Part shown: positions 47,001 to 53,815 of the stretch, one piece after another
Layout: the number at the start of each line of letters is the position of its first letter
Numbering within the stretch: the first letter of the stretch is position 1
Source: Ashinkailepas kermadecensis
Lineage: Eukaryota; Arthropoda; Thecostraca; Neolepadidae
Assembly (NCBI GenBank): GCA_034440615.1
Contig: JAOTOM010003968.1
Location: 1-64,000 of the forward strand
Direction of reading: 5' to 3'
Length of the DNA stretch: 64,000 nucleotides
The notes under the pieces: generated by a model
Database searches by the model: none
What the model saw: the letters and a program-made list of their open reading frames with translations, nothing else
Told to the model about the DNA's origin: nothing
Made by a program: the position numbers and the translations under genes

Positions 47001-48033
47001 GGTAAGATGCTCGTCTCACAATCGAAAGATTGTGGGTTCGAGCCTCACCTGTCGCTGCTCTTCGCCCGCGACCAATCGGCGTGAGAGATTGGCGACGCTA
47101 CATGACTCAACGGTCGACGTGTCGTAAAACCAATAACCAACCGTTCCCTTCATTTTCTCAGTGGCTACTCATTGCCCAATATTTGCACCTGCGTTGTTTG
47201 GTGATATGACTAGAACGTCTTTGGCAGGGATCGACTTGCATGGAGTTTTTGTAACAATTGTGCGGTGTTTGTCTATATGGGGACGGCCGTGGTGGGTAAA
47301 GAAGGAAGCTGTTCAAAGCCAGTACCAATTGCATCATAATATAAAAGGCCCTTTTTCCTGATGTCTGAATATTGTAATTAAGTTACATGTTGCCTTCTTT
47401 GTCGTAACGATCTCGAAAAAGAACCTTCCCACCAAGATTAATCCGCAAAAACTTTCATTCCCTCAATTAATTGGCAAACTACAAATGTTTTCCCGCCGTC
47501 GGTGAAGCTGTGACCACTGGCGTTGTGTTATGAACATCTGCTGATCCCCGACTGTGCGTCTCGTCTCCACGCCGGCAGACCGATCTGAGCCGAGCGACTC
47601 CGAGTCTGACTCAGACAACAATGACGGTGGCGGAGGCGGGGCGCCGGCGGCAGCGGCGGCAGCGGCGGCACCGGTAGCGGCGGCGGCAGCAGCGGCGGCA
47701 GCGGAGGTGGCGGCGGCGGCGGCGGCGCCCGGGCTGGCCGCAGAGCTGGGCTCGCCCGGCGATCAGTCGGCTCCGCACGACACGGGCTACCACTCGACGC
47801 TGGCGTCGCTGCCGTCGCTGTCGTCGCGTCACCTGGCCGCGGCCGAGAGCAGTCAGCTGGCGCGCCTGCTCGGCTCCCACTCCGCCTCGATGTTGGCCTC
47901 AACGCGACGCGAGTCTGCCGAGCCGTCCGCGCCGCCGCCTCTCGAGGCGACGCTTGACACGCTGCACGAGGCCGGTCGGCAGCCGCCCGTGCCCATCGGC
48001 TCGTCCACGCCGAGCCGCGCCCACGTACGGTAA
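28725..48033 (+). CDS. bora: Bora (aurora borealis), Aurora A kinase activator; six exons
   Basis: Joined exons 28725-29012, 29617-29750, 30685-30901, 34896-35060, 41667-41838 and 47579-48033 give 1431 nt, 476 residues plus stop. All phases agree (0, 2, 0, 0, 1). Bora is a largely disordered cell-cycle protein. Once phosphorylated by Cyclin-dependent kinase it lets Aurora A activate Polo-like kinase 1 at mitotic entry, and it is later degraded through a DSGxxT degron. Landmarks in order: NPFE near the N-terminus; WAIEQLAELHPAHID (vertebrate WSIDQLAVINPVEID); FFNSEKIVPSPW (FFTKDVIVPSPW); TQTLLTLP; STLRRKLLF (SLRRKLF); SPVVSPICKS; HDTGYHS, a possible version of the degron. Vertebrate Bora is about 560 residues. 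The last exon and C-terminus are the least certain parts. Confidence 0.88.
28985..29330. repeat. 67-bp minisatellite straddling the bora exon 1 donor
   Basis: GACCAGTCCCAACGACAAG recurs at 28991, 29058, 29125, 29192 and 29259, exactly 67 bp apart. Each unit holds the exon end, the donor GTACGT and about 40 bp of intron. Later copies carry AAGGGGGTACGTG instead of AAGGAGGTACGTG. Because 67 is not a multiple of three, use of a later donor would change the reading frame. Confidence 0.95.
29370..29640. repeat. 79-bp minisatellite straddling the bora exon 2 acceptor
   Basis: GGCAGGAG followed by CCGGCTGGGCGA recurs with its CAG at 29383, 29462, 29541 and 29614 (spacings 79, 79, 73). The last copy is the true acceptor plus the first eight codons of exon 2. 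The earlier copies are acceptor plus exon-start duplicates lying in the intron. Confidence 0.92.
29617..29750 (+). CDS. bora: bora exon 2
   Basis: Acceptor GGCCGGCAG, donor GACCG|GTACGC; phase 0 in, phase 2 out. It encodes ETGWAIEQLAELHPAHID, then YHRQLLCQKYDAHTELQVQ and TAIDR. This is the most conserved Bora segment (human WSIDQLAVINPVEID...HRQ...QKAIEEFF), implicated in Aurora A/Plk1 activation. Confidence 0.92.
30030..30195. repeat. 51-bp tandem repeat in bora intron 2
   Basis: GCTATTTTCTGGTGTTAT followed by CCAGTCTGTTTCATAATCG recurs about four times with substitutions. Confidence 0.85.
30239..30398 (+). mobile_element. tRNA-derived SINE, family B, copy 1
   Basis: 160 bp flanked by a perfect 13-bp target-site duplication, GACAGGTGGGATA, at 30226-30238 and 30399-30411. 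The head GGGGACGAGTGGTCTAGGGG carries a tRNA A box, and GTGGGTTCGAGTCTC is the B box. The core GACCAATCGGCGTGAGAG and the tail GTAAAACCAATAACCAACC follow. Confidence 0.95.
30685..30901 (+). CDS. bora: bora exon 3
   Basis: Acceptor CACTGGGCAG, donor ACTGAG|GTAGGT; phase 2 in, phase 0 out. The sequence after the split Arg includes FFNSEKIVPSPWGAPAVL and TARDASTQTLLTLPAELPAE and ends PYVCQSTE. The VPSPW and QTLLxLP motifs are shared with vertebrate Bora. The final codons belong to the 33-bp repeat that fills the next intron, so the exact natural exon end could shift by whole repeat units. Confidence 0.9.
30884..31162. repeat. 33-bp minisatellite straddling the bora exon 3 donor, block 1
   Basis: Unit CTCTGCCAGTCAACTGAG|GTACGTCACCCCTAC, about eight copies. 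Each contains exon-like sequence and a GTACGT-type donor. The frame from exon 3 stays open through the whole block to about 31171, adding an 11-residue unit (VRHPYLCQSTE) per copy. The array is cut at 31163 by a LINE and resumes at about 32766. Confidence 0.95.
31163..32765 (-). mobile_element. CR1-like LINE copy 2, inserted into the 33-bp array
   Basis: Minus-strand frames 32588-32154 and 32716-32531 carry LVSKDLKAEKQCSSARN, LECYVQAWSPDLEKD and GDMIEMYKIVKGLDQVN, the C-terminal part of the LINE ORF2. It is strongly 5'-truncated. The left end is an AAAGTCATAAAGTCATAAAG tail as at 4741. A local duplication repeats about 100 bp at 31373-31466 and 31565-31670. A SINE is nested at 31684-31845. 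Confidence 0.9.
31684..31845 (+). mobile_element. tRNA-derived SINE, family B, copy 2 (nested in the LINE)
   Basis: Flanked by the 13-bp duplication CCAAGGGCCCATC at 31671-31683 and 31846-31858. The LINE copy at 5.33 kb has the same site once (CCAAGGGCCCATCCAG), so it serves as the empty site. Confidence 0.95.
32766..33307. repeat. 33-bp minisatellite, block 2
   Basis: About sixteen near-identical units GAGGTACGTCACCCCTACC plus TCTGCCAGTCAACT, in phase with block 1. Both ends are at element insertions. Confidence 0.95.
33308..33691. mobile_element. Dispersed element fragment inserted in the 33-bp array
   Basis: Similar to 27128-27561, inside the Penelope remnant. Both contain TTTTCGTTAGGTG and GAGATGTCGAAA, and near the end GGTGGTATATTCCACCC and TTTATCACTG. 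The forward frame of both copies reads YFIGKDVSSVFSRWYIPPY or a close variant. It is probably a piece of the same Penelope-like family; the peptide itself is not one I can name. Confidence 0.7.
33692..33960. repeat. 33-bp minisatellite, block 3
   Basis: About seven more diverged units of the same repeat. A last isolated unit (GGTATGTCACCCCTACCTC) stands at 34616-34634, after about 600 bp of other sequence. Confidence 0.9.
33961..34615. other. Intron 3 segment without recognised feature
   Basis: The stretch separates block 3 of the 33-bp array from a single outlying unit, so it may itself be an insertion. No family is identified. Confidence 0.35.
34896..35060 (+). CDS. bora: bora exon 4
   Basis: Acceptor TGCTTTGCCAG, donor GACCAG|GTGCGG, phase 0 on both sides. 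It includes SRDDDDSMLSTSTLRRKLLF and ends DGSVYHFPETPDQ. The SxSTLRRKL(L)F motif matches the SSSSLRRKLF motif of vertebrate Bora. The acceptor and exon start (AGGACCGGAGCCAGAG) occur in an older copy 68 bp upstream, at 34826-34848. Confidence 0.9.
35143..35195 (+). mobile_element. 53-bp SINE-tail insertion with 14-bp TSD
   Basis: Flanks TAAGCTATCTATGG (35129-35142) and TAAGCCATCTATGG (35196-35209) differ at one base. The insert contains GCTGTATGACCAACGCAGTC and ends CAAATAACCAACC. Confidence 0.85.
35218..36025. mobile_element. Palindromic MITE-like element 1 (TTAA-type)
   Basis: The left end TTAACCCGTCTCGGGGGATT has an inverted partner near 36000-36023 (C-run, then CTCCCCCGAGACGG). Inside the left end is TTTCCGCGGATAGG, then CGGCACCCGGCAGCGCGCCC. 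This resembles the subterminal part of the neighbouring element at 36053-36748. No transposase is present. The right TTAA is not preserved. Confidence 0.6.
36053..36748. mobile_element. Palindromic MITE-like element 2 (TTAA-type)
   Basis: The left end TTAATCCTCGCACGGCTGGG and the right end CAGCTGTGCGAGGGTTAA are inverted partners. Each arm continues inwards for about 200 bp with the same landmarks: a TAGATACCTACCCC type run, TTTTCCCGCGATAGCGGG, GCGCGGCAGCGCG, and TCACCGAGTTATCGCGGGTC. A TTAA duplication and ends of the form CCCT...AGGG are typical of piggyBac-related elements. That class assignment is inference. Confidence 0.7.
36850..36935. mobile_element. End fragment of the TTAA-type element
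   Basis: G-run, TATGTATCTA, C-run, then CCAGCCGTGCGAGGGTTAAC. This is the same right terminus as at 36731-36748, without a matching left end. Confidence 0.55.
36936..37445. other. Intron 4 segment
   Basis: At 36971-37000 CAGGACCAGGTGCAATGGTC resembles the exon 4 donor region (CTGACCAGGTGCGGTG), but no open continuation supports an exon. The rest is unassigned. Poly-C/CA-rich simple sequence lies at 37418-37447. Confidence 0.35.
37446..38060. repeat. 61-bp minisatellite in bora intron 4
   Basis: GTACCAGGACGGGTCAGACA recurs at 37861, 37922 and 37983 (61 bp). More diverged relatives run back to about 37450. Each unit includes CTGGTCGTCATGGGGACAGC. Confidence 0.88.
38061..38654. other. Intron 4 segment, AT-rich
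   Basis: No feature recognised. Confidence 0.4.
38655..38825 (+). mobile_element. tRNA-derived SINE, family C
   Basis: The head TCGCGATAGCTCAATCAAGG and the B box TGGGTTCAAGTCACAC come from a different tRNA than families A and B. The core GTGACCAAACGGTGTGTAAG followed by GCTGGTGAAGCTAT aligns with the core of family B. Confidence 0.75.
38925..40440. repeat. 31-bp minisatellite with internal inverted blocks
   Basis: The unit is GGTGTAGGTGGCGCTGTG followed by TACCGGCCTGTCT, period 31 bp, nearly fifty copies. Two blocks (39372-39418 and 39638-39689) are the same repeat in reverse orientation. They lie 267 bp apart, showing a higher-order duplication. Reverse-strand frames rich in TRQAGTQRHLHQ come from the repeat. 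Confidence 0.95.
41045..41190. repeat. 45-bp tandem repeat
   Basis: Three copies starting GTCCCCGGACAGGACATG at 41055, 41100 and 41145. Confidence 0.9.
41667..41838 (+). CDS. bora: bora exon 5
   Basis: Acceptor CTGTTGCACAG, donor AGCTCAG|GTGAGA; phase 0 in, phase 1 out. It encodes GHLLSRSPPSGSHRTS, then SDVDSPVVSPICKSMMASPS and SIKSQGLAKIRYPSS. The SP-rich stretch is in the place of the SPIQ...SPISSPTFSPIEF region of vertebrate Bora. Residue identity is weak, so the call rests on phase agreement with both neighbours and on composition. Its 3' end seeds the 38-bp intron repeat. Confidence 0.75.
41815..42205. repeat. 38-bp minisatellite straddling the bora exon 5 donor
   Basis: The exon end GCCAAAATCCGCTACCCCAG plus CTCAG|GTGAGA is echoed in the intron as imperfect copies of CTAGCGAAGGTCGGCTACC plus TCAGCAGAGGTGATGTGGT, about nine times. 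Each copy has an AG|GTGATG donor-like core. Divergence is highest next to the exon and lowest at 42080-42180. Confidence 0.85.
42206..43069. other. Intron 5 segment
   Basis: No exon or element is recognised; only short open frames. Confidence 0.4.
43070..43510. repeat. Second locus of the ~30-bp degenerate periodic sequence
   Basis: Loose repeats of CCCGGCGTGATTTTT with a GGG/GGCC spacer every 28-33 bp. This is the same design as 20437-20917. Confidence 0.6.
43655..43698 (+). mobile_element. 44-bp SINE-tail insertion with 14-bp TSD
   Basis: Flanks CCAATGCCGTATGG (43641-43654) and CCAATGCCTTATGG (43699-43712). The insert contains GGTCGATGCGCCCTAAAACC. Confidence 0.82.
43802..43997. repeat. 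18-bp tandem repeat
   Basis: GTTATTGGTTTTACACAG repeated about ten times with substitutions; exact 18-bp spacing at 43945, 43963 and 43981. Confidence 0.9.
44536..44925 (-). CDS. Unassigned 129-codon open frame in bora intron 5
   Basis: The frame starts MSEVSDRLSRPLATRRGGRP and includes YEELAGNVHVFNFPRNGTPG and SSEKVHYFESGD. Composition is more protein-like than other frames nearby, but I recognise no family. It ends over a strong hairpin (44562-44597). It could be a fragment of a mobile-element protein or chance. Confidence 0.2.
   Translation of the reverse strand: MSEVSDRLSRPLATRRGGRPTRTVIDPVARRHRTRHQPMHQRRLINMHTGEGDAFPSRSRNGDPAASTTYEELAGNVHVFNFPRNGTPGYEGNELASSEKVHYFESGDIENASSLHSEDAFFRSAETTA
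44562..44597. other. Perfect 16-bp inverted repeat (hairpin)
   Basis: Arms AGAACGCATCTTCACT (44562-44577) and AGTGAAGATGCGTTCT (44582-44597) with a 4-base loop GTGA. Confidence 0.9.
45910..45976 (+). mobile_element. 67-bp SINE-tail insertion with 15-bp TSD
   Basis: ATTCCTTCTGGATCC stands at 45895-45909 and 45977-45991. The insert contains GTCGGCGCGCCCTTAAGCCC and a variable (AATC)n tail. The target is a CTGGATCCGCCA-type transposon terminus. Confidence 0.88.
46044..46097 (+). mobile_element. 54-bp SINE-tail insertion with 14-bp TSD
   Basis: ACGGTCGTCCACAT stands at 46030-46043 and 46098-46111. The insert is nearly identical to the one at 35143-35195. Confidence 0.92.
46645..46670 (+). mobile_element. 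26-bp SINE-tail insertion with 17-bp TSD
   Basis: TATCAAAGATATTCCAA stands at 46628-46644 and 46671-46687. The insert is only TCGATGCGCCCTAAAGC plus a short A-rich tail. Confidence 0.85.
46982..47141 (+). mobile_element. tRNA-derived SINE, family B, copy 3
   Basis: 160 bp with the 14-bp duplication CGTTCCCTTCATTT at 46968-46981 and 47142-47155. Head, B box, core and tail are as in the copy at 30239. Confidence 0.95.
47579..48033 (+). CDS. bora: bora exon 6 (3'-terminal, low-complexity)
   Basis: Acceptor CACGCCGGCAG; phase 1 in, completing Asp with exon 5. It encodes DRSEPSDSESDSDNNDGGGG, a long Ala/Pro tract and AELGSPGDQSAPHDTGYHST, then LASLPSLSSRHLAAAESSQL, ending STPSRAHVR and TAA at 48031. 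HDTGYHS may correspond to the DSGYNT degron of vertebrate Bora, with Thr in place of the first Ser. A potential donor (CCCAC|GTACGG) lies ten bases before the stop, so the true C-terminus could continue in another exon. Confidence 0.7.
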
Positions 48034-48855
48034 CGTCGCATATACCCTGCTGCTGCCTCTGCTCTGGTCCACGTCGAGTCGTGTGCCACTTGTCGCCGTG
48101 AGATACTTCGCCTCACACTGCCACAACCTCTCAGGCCACCGCCGTCCGTCCGTCCGTCCGGAACACAATGTCGGCTGTACTGCTCTGCAGGCACCGGTCT
48201 CTTCTCGGCTCTGTGATCCGCTCCGCTCAACTGTACGCCGTCTTCTTCCAGCTTTAGTGCACTGTTCTGAGCTCTGTGCCGTTCAGCACAGGTAGCGGTC
48301 TCTGCTGATCTGTATAGGGCTGAGAAGGTCTGATCAGTGCTGGACAAGGATGCTCAGTACGACTGCGTAGCAGGAAAATGTAGCCCCTGTTCACTTATTT
48401 GATCGTTAATCTGCCGGGATCTTTTCAGCAGGAATGCAGTGCTTTCTGCATGTGTTCCAGGTTGTCGACATTTCCATTTCGTATCAGTTGTATTCCCTTG
48501 GTGAACTTCCTTTTCCTGTGAAATTTACACTGCCGAAATGGATGCGGTTTGTCTCAGAAGAAGTAACTTAAGGAGGTCTTATATACAGAAAATGTCTAAG
48601 CTTGTTCTCTGGTTTTCTGCATCTGCATGGCGGTCATGCCGTTTAGTATATAAATATGCCTAAAACGTACATATCCAAGGGCAGAAGTACTTACCATGTT
48701 TGAAACATCGGGCACAGTGCCAAACCTTTTCACAAATTGCGGGAAACATTTGCGTGCGGTTTGCAAGGCACGTTAGCACCAGTTGATAGTGGGTGCCGTC
48801 TGTCCTTGGTCGCCGTCGATCCGCGTAGGTTTAGACAATTGATCGCCTGTGCATC
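48034..48855. other. Downstream of bora, no gene seen
   Basis: Probable 3' untranslated or intergenic sequence. No clear AATAAA signal close to the stop is evident to me. Confidence 0.4.
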
Positions 48856-49085
48856 CAATACTGGCATTGTTCACTGCCCTGTAACTCTCAGCTCAACGTG
48901 AAGTGGGGCTGCAGGTGCCACGTGGCGCATCCGAGACTGGCATTGTTCACTGCCATGTACCTCTCAGGTCAGCATGAAGTGGGGCTGCAGGTGCCACGTG
49001 GCGCATCCGAGACTGGCATTGTTCACTGCCATGTACCTCTCAGGTCAGCATGAAGTGGGGCTGCATGTGCCACGTGGCACAGTTT
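48856..49085. repeat. 76-bp tandem repeat
   Basis: CTGGCATTGTTCACTGCC recurs at 48861, 48937 and 49013 (76 bp). Each unit also carries GGTGCCACGTGGC. Confidence 0.9.
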
Positions 49086-49348
49086 GGACGATACCTCTGG
49101 GCATCCTCTGAGGCGGCCAACTCGGCTGGCTGTCGGAGGCTAACAGTGCATGCAGGGTGACCTTTATTAAGGTAAATGTAGTGGCAAATTGATTATAATT
49201 GGGTTGCCAATGCACTGTATTGGGGAACTGCGTGAACTAGAGGTAGAATATTGGCGTCTAGCCTGATTGCAATGTGCCGGGACGTTATTTTAATTGGCTT
49301 GTGTGTAATTTCGCGCATGGTTGTAGACCCCTTGTGGACAGGCGACAG

Positions 49349-49389
49349 ATGCTATGTGTCCTATGCAGTCGATGCGCGCCTAAACTACT
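49349..49389 (+). mobile_element. 41-bp SINE-tail insertion with 11-bp TSD
   Basis: ACAGGCGACAG stands at 49338-49348 and 49390-49400. The insert contains GCAGTCGATGCGCGCCTAAA. The flanking DNA is itself repetitive, which weakens the TSD reading somewhat. Confidence 0.65.
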
Positions 49390-49514
49390 ACAGGCGACAG
49401 GCGAATGTTATGGTTGTAGACCCCTTGTGGGCAGGCGACAGGCGCGCGTATGGTTGCTCGTGTACGGCATTTGTGGAATGTGCCCACCATAAGTTTGTGA
49501 AATCTCCTCGTAGC

Positions 49515-50240
49515 AGGGTCAGTGGAGCTTGCGCGTGGTAGAGTCTGCGGAGTATGTCCGCGACAGGGTCTGTGGAGTTTGTCTGCGGCATGGTCTGTGG
49601 AGTCTGCTCGCAGCAGGGTCTGCGGAGTATGTCCGCGACAGGGTCTGTGGAGTTTGTCTGCGGCATGGTCTGTGGAGTCTGCTCGCAGCAGGGTCTGCGG
49701 AGTATGTCCGCGGCAGGGTTTGCGGGGTCTGCTCGTGGCAGGGCCTGTTGGTTTGTGGACTCTCGTGAAGCGGGCATGATTCTACATGGACGAGTCGATG
49801 AATGCTCAGCGCTCTTGTTTGACTGCATTGCTTACATATCATATGGTGTCTGCGATGCATCGCTTGGGATCACCAATAACTATACTGGTGGGGAACATCG
49901 TATGGTGTCTCTGCGATACATCGCTTGGGATCACAAATAACTATACTGGTGGGGAACATCGTATGGTGTCTGTGCGGTACATTGCTTGGGATCACCAAGA
50001 AATTTACTGCTCCGAAACATCGTATGGTGTATGTGCGATTCATTGCTTTGGATCACCAATAACTATACTGCTGGGAAACATCATTCAGGGTGGGCAGGTC
50101 GAGTTCCAGTTCCAGGGTTCGTCTGTCAGGTTCGGGCTGACTTGGCATCCATCGACTGTTGATGTTAGACGTCCGTGGTCGTCTGTGAGGTTCGGGCTGG
50201 CTGGGTATCCACTGACTGCCAATGCTCCACATCCGTGAAG
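49515..50240. repeat. Three successive minisatellites (24/72-bp, ~62-bp, ~62-bp)
   Basis: 49515-49745: 24-bp units around GTCCGCGACAGGGTCTG, arranged in 72-bp higher-order copies. 49840-50095: about four copies of a ~62-bp unit with CATCGTATGGTGTCTG and GGGATCACCAATAACTATAC. 50100-50240: two copies with GTCTGTGAGGTTCGGGCTG. Confidence 0.85.
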
Positions 50241-52849
50241 TAAGCGTATTCAGTATCGAGTTCAGATTGTCTTTAAAATGGCATATGTGGTGCATATGGT
50301 GACGTAAAGTTCGAACGACAACCCATCTAGATCAAGCTCGTCAAGATCAAGCTTCAAGGTAAAAATGAAGGTCAAAGGACGGGTAACCTCAAAGCTTCCC
50401 GTATTTTTGATGCCATACCGATTCCTCAACTACAAATAGGGATCATAAAGATAATGCTGTTAATCCATGAGCATGCTCGATGTAACACCTGACAAAAATA
50501 TCTTAGGATCTGCACTGAAATATGTTGGAAAAGGCAAATAAATAGGTAGCAACATATATTCGTAAATATCTTTTTACAACCATTTCCCGCCCTAAAACTT
50601 CAACCATAGTTAATTTTATCCATAACATACCTACGAAGCCACACTCCTATGCACATTTCGTGCCTCATATCCCTCATATCATACCATATCCCGCAATACC
50701 GAAGCAATGCGGGAAGCGTAAAATTCAGTGTGATGTGCTGCGTATTGTTTGGTTATGCAGTTACTAAATAATTGGCGCTTCTTCGAAATATGCGTAATGT
50801 ATCTGAAATATGTGACGTCATCTATGACGACCTACCCCCTGGGTCTAGATTGCCCAGAAATGTTAAGTTTTTGTTCCGGCAGCTTTGCGTCCCTCATCGT
50901 TTAACCTTCATTGCAATGTTTAAGGACACGTGTACTTCTCAGAAATGCGGAACTTGCAGTGCTTTTTATATGCCCTTTTGCTCTAAATCGTCAAGAAATG
51001 GGTTCAGGGCTTTTTCGGGTGGTGATGGCTCCCGTCTTGTGACTTGAATTTAGGATTCAAGGTTGCATGACAAATGTTTGTAATATAGCACGTCACCGGA
51101 ATTCAGGCCCACTCCTTCGTTCTGGATTGTCTAGAAATGTGTACTAGGATGCAGTGGCAGGTTTGAGTCTCCCAGTCCTTTGTCCTGAATTTTTGCCTTG
51201 CAGCTTGACCTTGGGAGCAAGATGAAGTTTTGTTTTGCCCCGGCGTTATCAGATGCATCATGTATGCCATTTTAAAGAAAAGTTGAAAATCGATGAATGC
51301 GGTGCTTGATATGCTAACCCAGCGTGCGCCACTGTCTGGTACTATATCGCGATGTGTTCAGCGTCGTCTGTTGGCGCGTCAATAAATACTGCCGATGGTC
51401 CCGTGTTTCTGGCAGTGTTCTCCATGCCGGCATAGCATCGGTCCAAGTCCTCTCGCCGGCTGCCAACCAGAAGTGTCCGGAAGCCAGGTAGCTTGGTAGT
51501 TCACTGGTACCGACGTTAATGCGGTAGGTGTTTGTACACGTTTCGTATGCAGGAATTACATCGCCAAGCGGCGACAGGGGCGAAGCTCACCCTGATTAAA
51601 GCGGCGAGGCCCGTCTCCACGTCATGAACCTCTGAGCACTTCCGCGAACCGTGGATACGCTCACCGAAATGCCGCTCACGAGCGATGGTTAACCGGTCCA
51701 GGAAGCCCAGTACCTAGCCTAAACCAGCCAGGAAGTCCACTTAGAGGCCTTTCTGAAAGGGGCACAAATGGTACGAGTCCCCCACAATTAGCCCCTACAT
51801 CTCGTCCACCAAGGCTGTCGGGGTCGCCTTTTGTGCTGCCTGCTCCTCGGTGTCATCAAGATATTTTCCCAACTGTCCGAGTGAAGAGCGCAGTTGTTCA
51901 CTCGGATCCGTGACCCATTCACGGCCGATGTGAACGCTTCGATCGCTTTGTGACTGCTGCTTGCAGGCGGTGACCTCCCGAGGAGAAATTATGGACAAGG
52001 CCAGCGTACGAGACGCAACGGCTACGGCAAACTATTGTAATGTCTGCACACCATGGTGCGACGATTCCAGGGAGTGGACAAAGTAGCGCCGGTTTGTGAC
52101 TGCTCGCTCCAGGAAGCCCCCGAAGTTACCAGTTAGCCCGATGCAAAACATTACTGACACGGCTTCTCTGTGGGCGAGGCACATGAAGATAGTGTGAATA
52201 TAATGAGAAACCGCCGCTTTTGACCAACGATTTCCAGTATGCTGAATGCACACCAGCACCGCTCCGTGCAAAGTTCGTGGTAGTTTTTGTCACGGATAAA
52301 AACTGCATGCTCTCTAGGGTGTCTGGGCACCAATAATTATCCCAAAACATGTTAAAAATATCATGATGAACACAGTAAGTGAGCACCTTTAACTATTTTG
52401 TCACAAATACCAACAAGCTTTCTCTTTTCGAGGTGGAATTAACTTCTCCAGCTGACCTTGGCTAACTTCTCCAGCTGACCTTGGCTATGCCACTCGTTTG
52501 GAGCGCCAAAGTGCCTCAATCGATGTTTGCGACCAATGCCTGTGCCGCGATATTGCAGCCCAGCTCCATTCATGGACCCATGGGCCACCAAATTGTCACC
52601 AGCCATCCTGTACTGGGCGCCCGAGCCGTCCATCCTGTCCACTGCGGTGGCGACGGCGAGGGGGGGGGGCGGGCGGCAGGTGGCAGGGCACGGTTCGGCA
52701 CGTCAACATCGACCGCGTATGTGTGTGTCAGGAATGGGACGGCGGCGTCACCGTGGAAACAGGCCGTCACCGTTCTGCGTACCGGGCCGACAACAGTGGC
52801 GGGCGGGCGGGCGTGGCTCCGACAGGCGACAGACCGTACTGGCTGTGGA
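50241..52849. other. Region without confident gene
   Basis: A 91-codon forward frame (50772-51047) and minus-strand frames at 51795-52386 have no recognised family. The minus-strand piece with SEQLRSSLGQLGKYLDDTEE has a gag-like feel but no diagnostic motif. The GC-rich stretch 52600-52850 could hold an upstream rhomboid exon, but no splice or coding evidence singles one out. Confidence 0.35.
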
Positions 52850-53652
52850 CTGGACCGGTGACTGTCATCAGGCCGACGGAGTGGACCGGTGACTGTCATC
52901 AGGCCGACGGAGTGGACCGGTGACTGTCATCAGGCCGACGGAGTGGTCCGGCTGTGGACTGGACCGGTGACTGTCATCAGGCCGACGGAGTGGTCCGGCT
53001 GTGGACTGCACCGCTGACTGTCATCAGGCCGACGGAGTGGTCCGGCTGTGGACTGCACCGGTGACTGTCATCAGGCCGACGGAGTGGTCCGGCTGTGGAC
53101 TGGACCGGTGACTGTCATCAGGCCAACGGAGTGGTCCGGCTGTGGACTGCCCCGGTGACTGTCATCAGGCCGACGGAGTGGTCCGGCTGTGGACTGCACC
53201 GGTGACTGTCATCAGGCCGACGGAGTGGTCCAGCTGTGGACTGCACCGGTGACTGTCATCAGGCGGAAGGAGTCTGGTCCGGCTGTGGACTGCACCGCTG
53301 ACTGTCATCAGGCCGACGGAGTGGTCCGGCTGTGGACTGCACCGGTGACTGTCATCAGGCGGAAGGAGTCTGGTTCGGCTGTGGACTGCACCGGTGACTG
53401 TCATCAGGCCGACGAAGTGGTCCGGCTGTGGACTGCACCGCTGACTGTCATCAGGCCGACGGAGTGGTCCGGCTGTGGACTGCACCGGTGACTGTCATCA
53501 GGCGGAAGGAGTCTGGTCCGGCTGTGGACTGGACCGGTGACTGTCATCAGGTCGACGGAGTGGTCCGGCTGTGGACTGCACCGCTGACTGTCATCAGGCC
53601 GACGGAGTGGTCCGGCTGTGGACTGCACCGCTGACTGTCATCAGGCCGACAG
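52850..53652. repeat. 47-bp minisatellite upstream of the rhomboid ORF
   Basis: GTGGTCCGGCTGTGGACTG followed by CACCGGTGACTGTCATCAGG is repeated about seventeen times (47 bp, with shorter units at the left and a 48-bp variant containing GGCGGAAGGAGTC). The array ends with ATCAGGCCGACAG|ACTG, a possible splice acceptor, at 53640-53652. Confidence 0.93.
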
Positions 53653-53815
53653 ACTGTCCGCACGGGGGACTCAGCGGAGCCCGGCCAGCGCCCTGCCGAC
53701 GCCCGAGGGCAACGTCCGGCCACCTCACAGACGACAGGGAGGGAGGGGGGACGGTGCAATCACCGCTGCCCCAGAGCCCAGCGCCCAGGTCGGCGCGTCG
53801 CTCGCCTGTGTTGAG

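Noticed and set aside
51795..52386. LTR-retrotransposon gag
   Set aside because: A vague compositional resemblance only; no zinc knuckle, protease, RT or terminal repeats seen.
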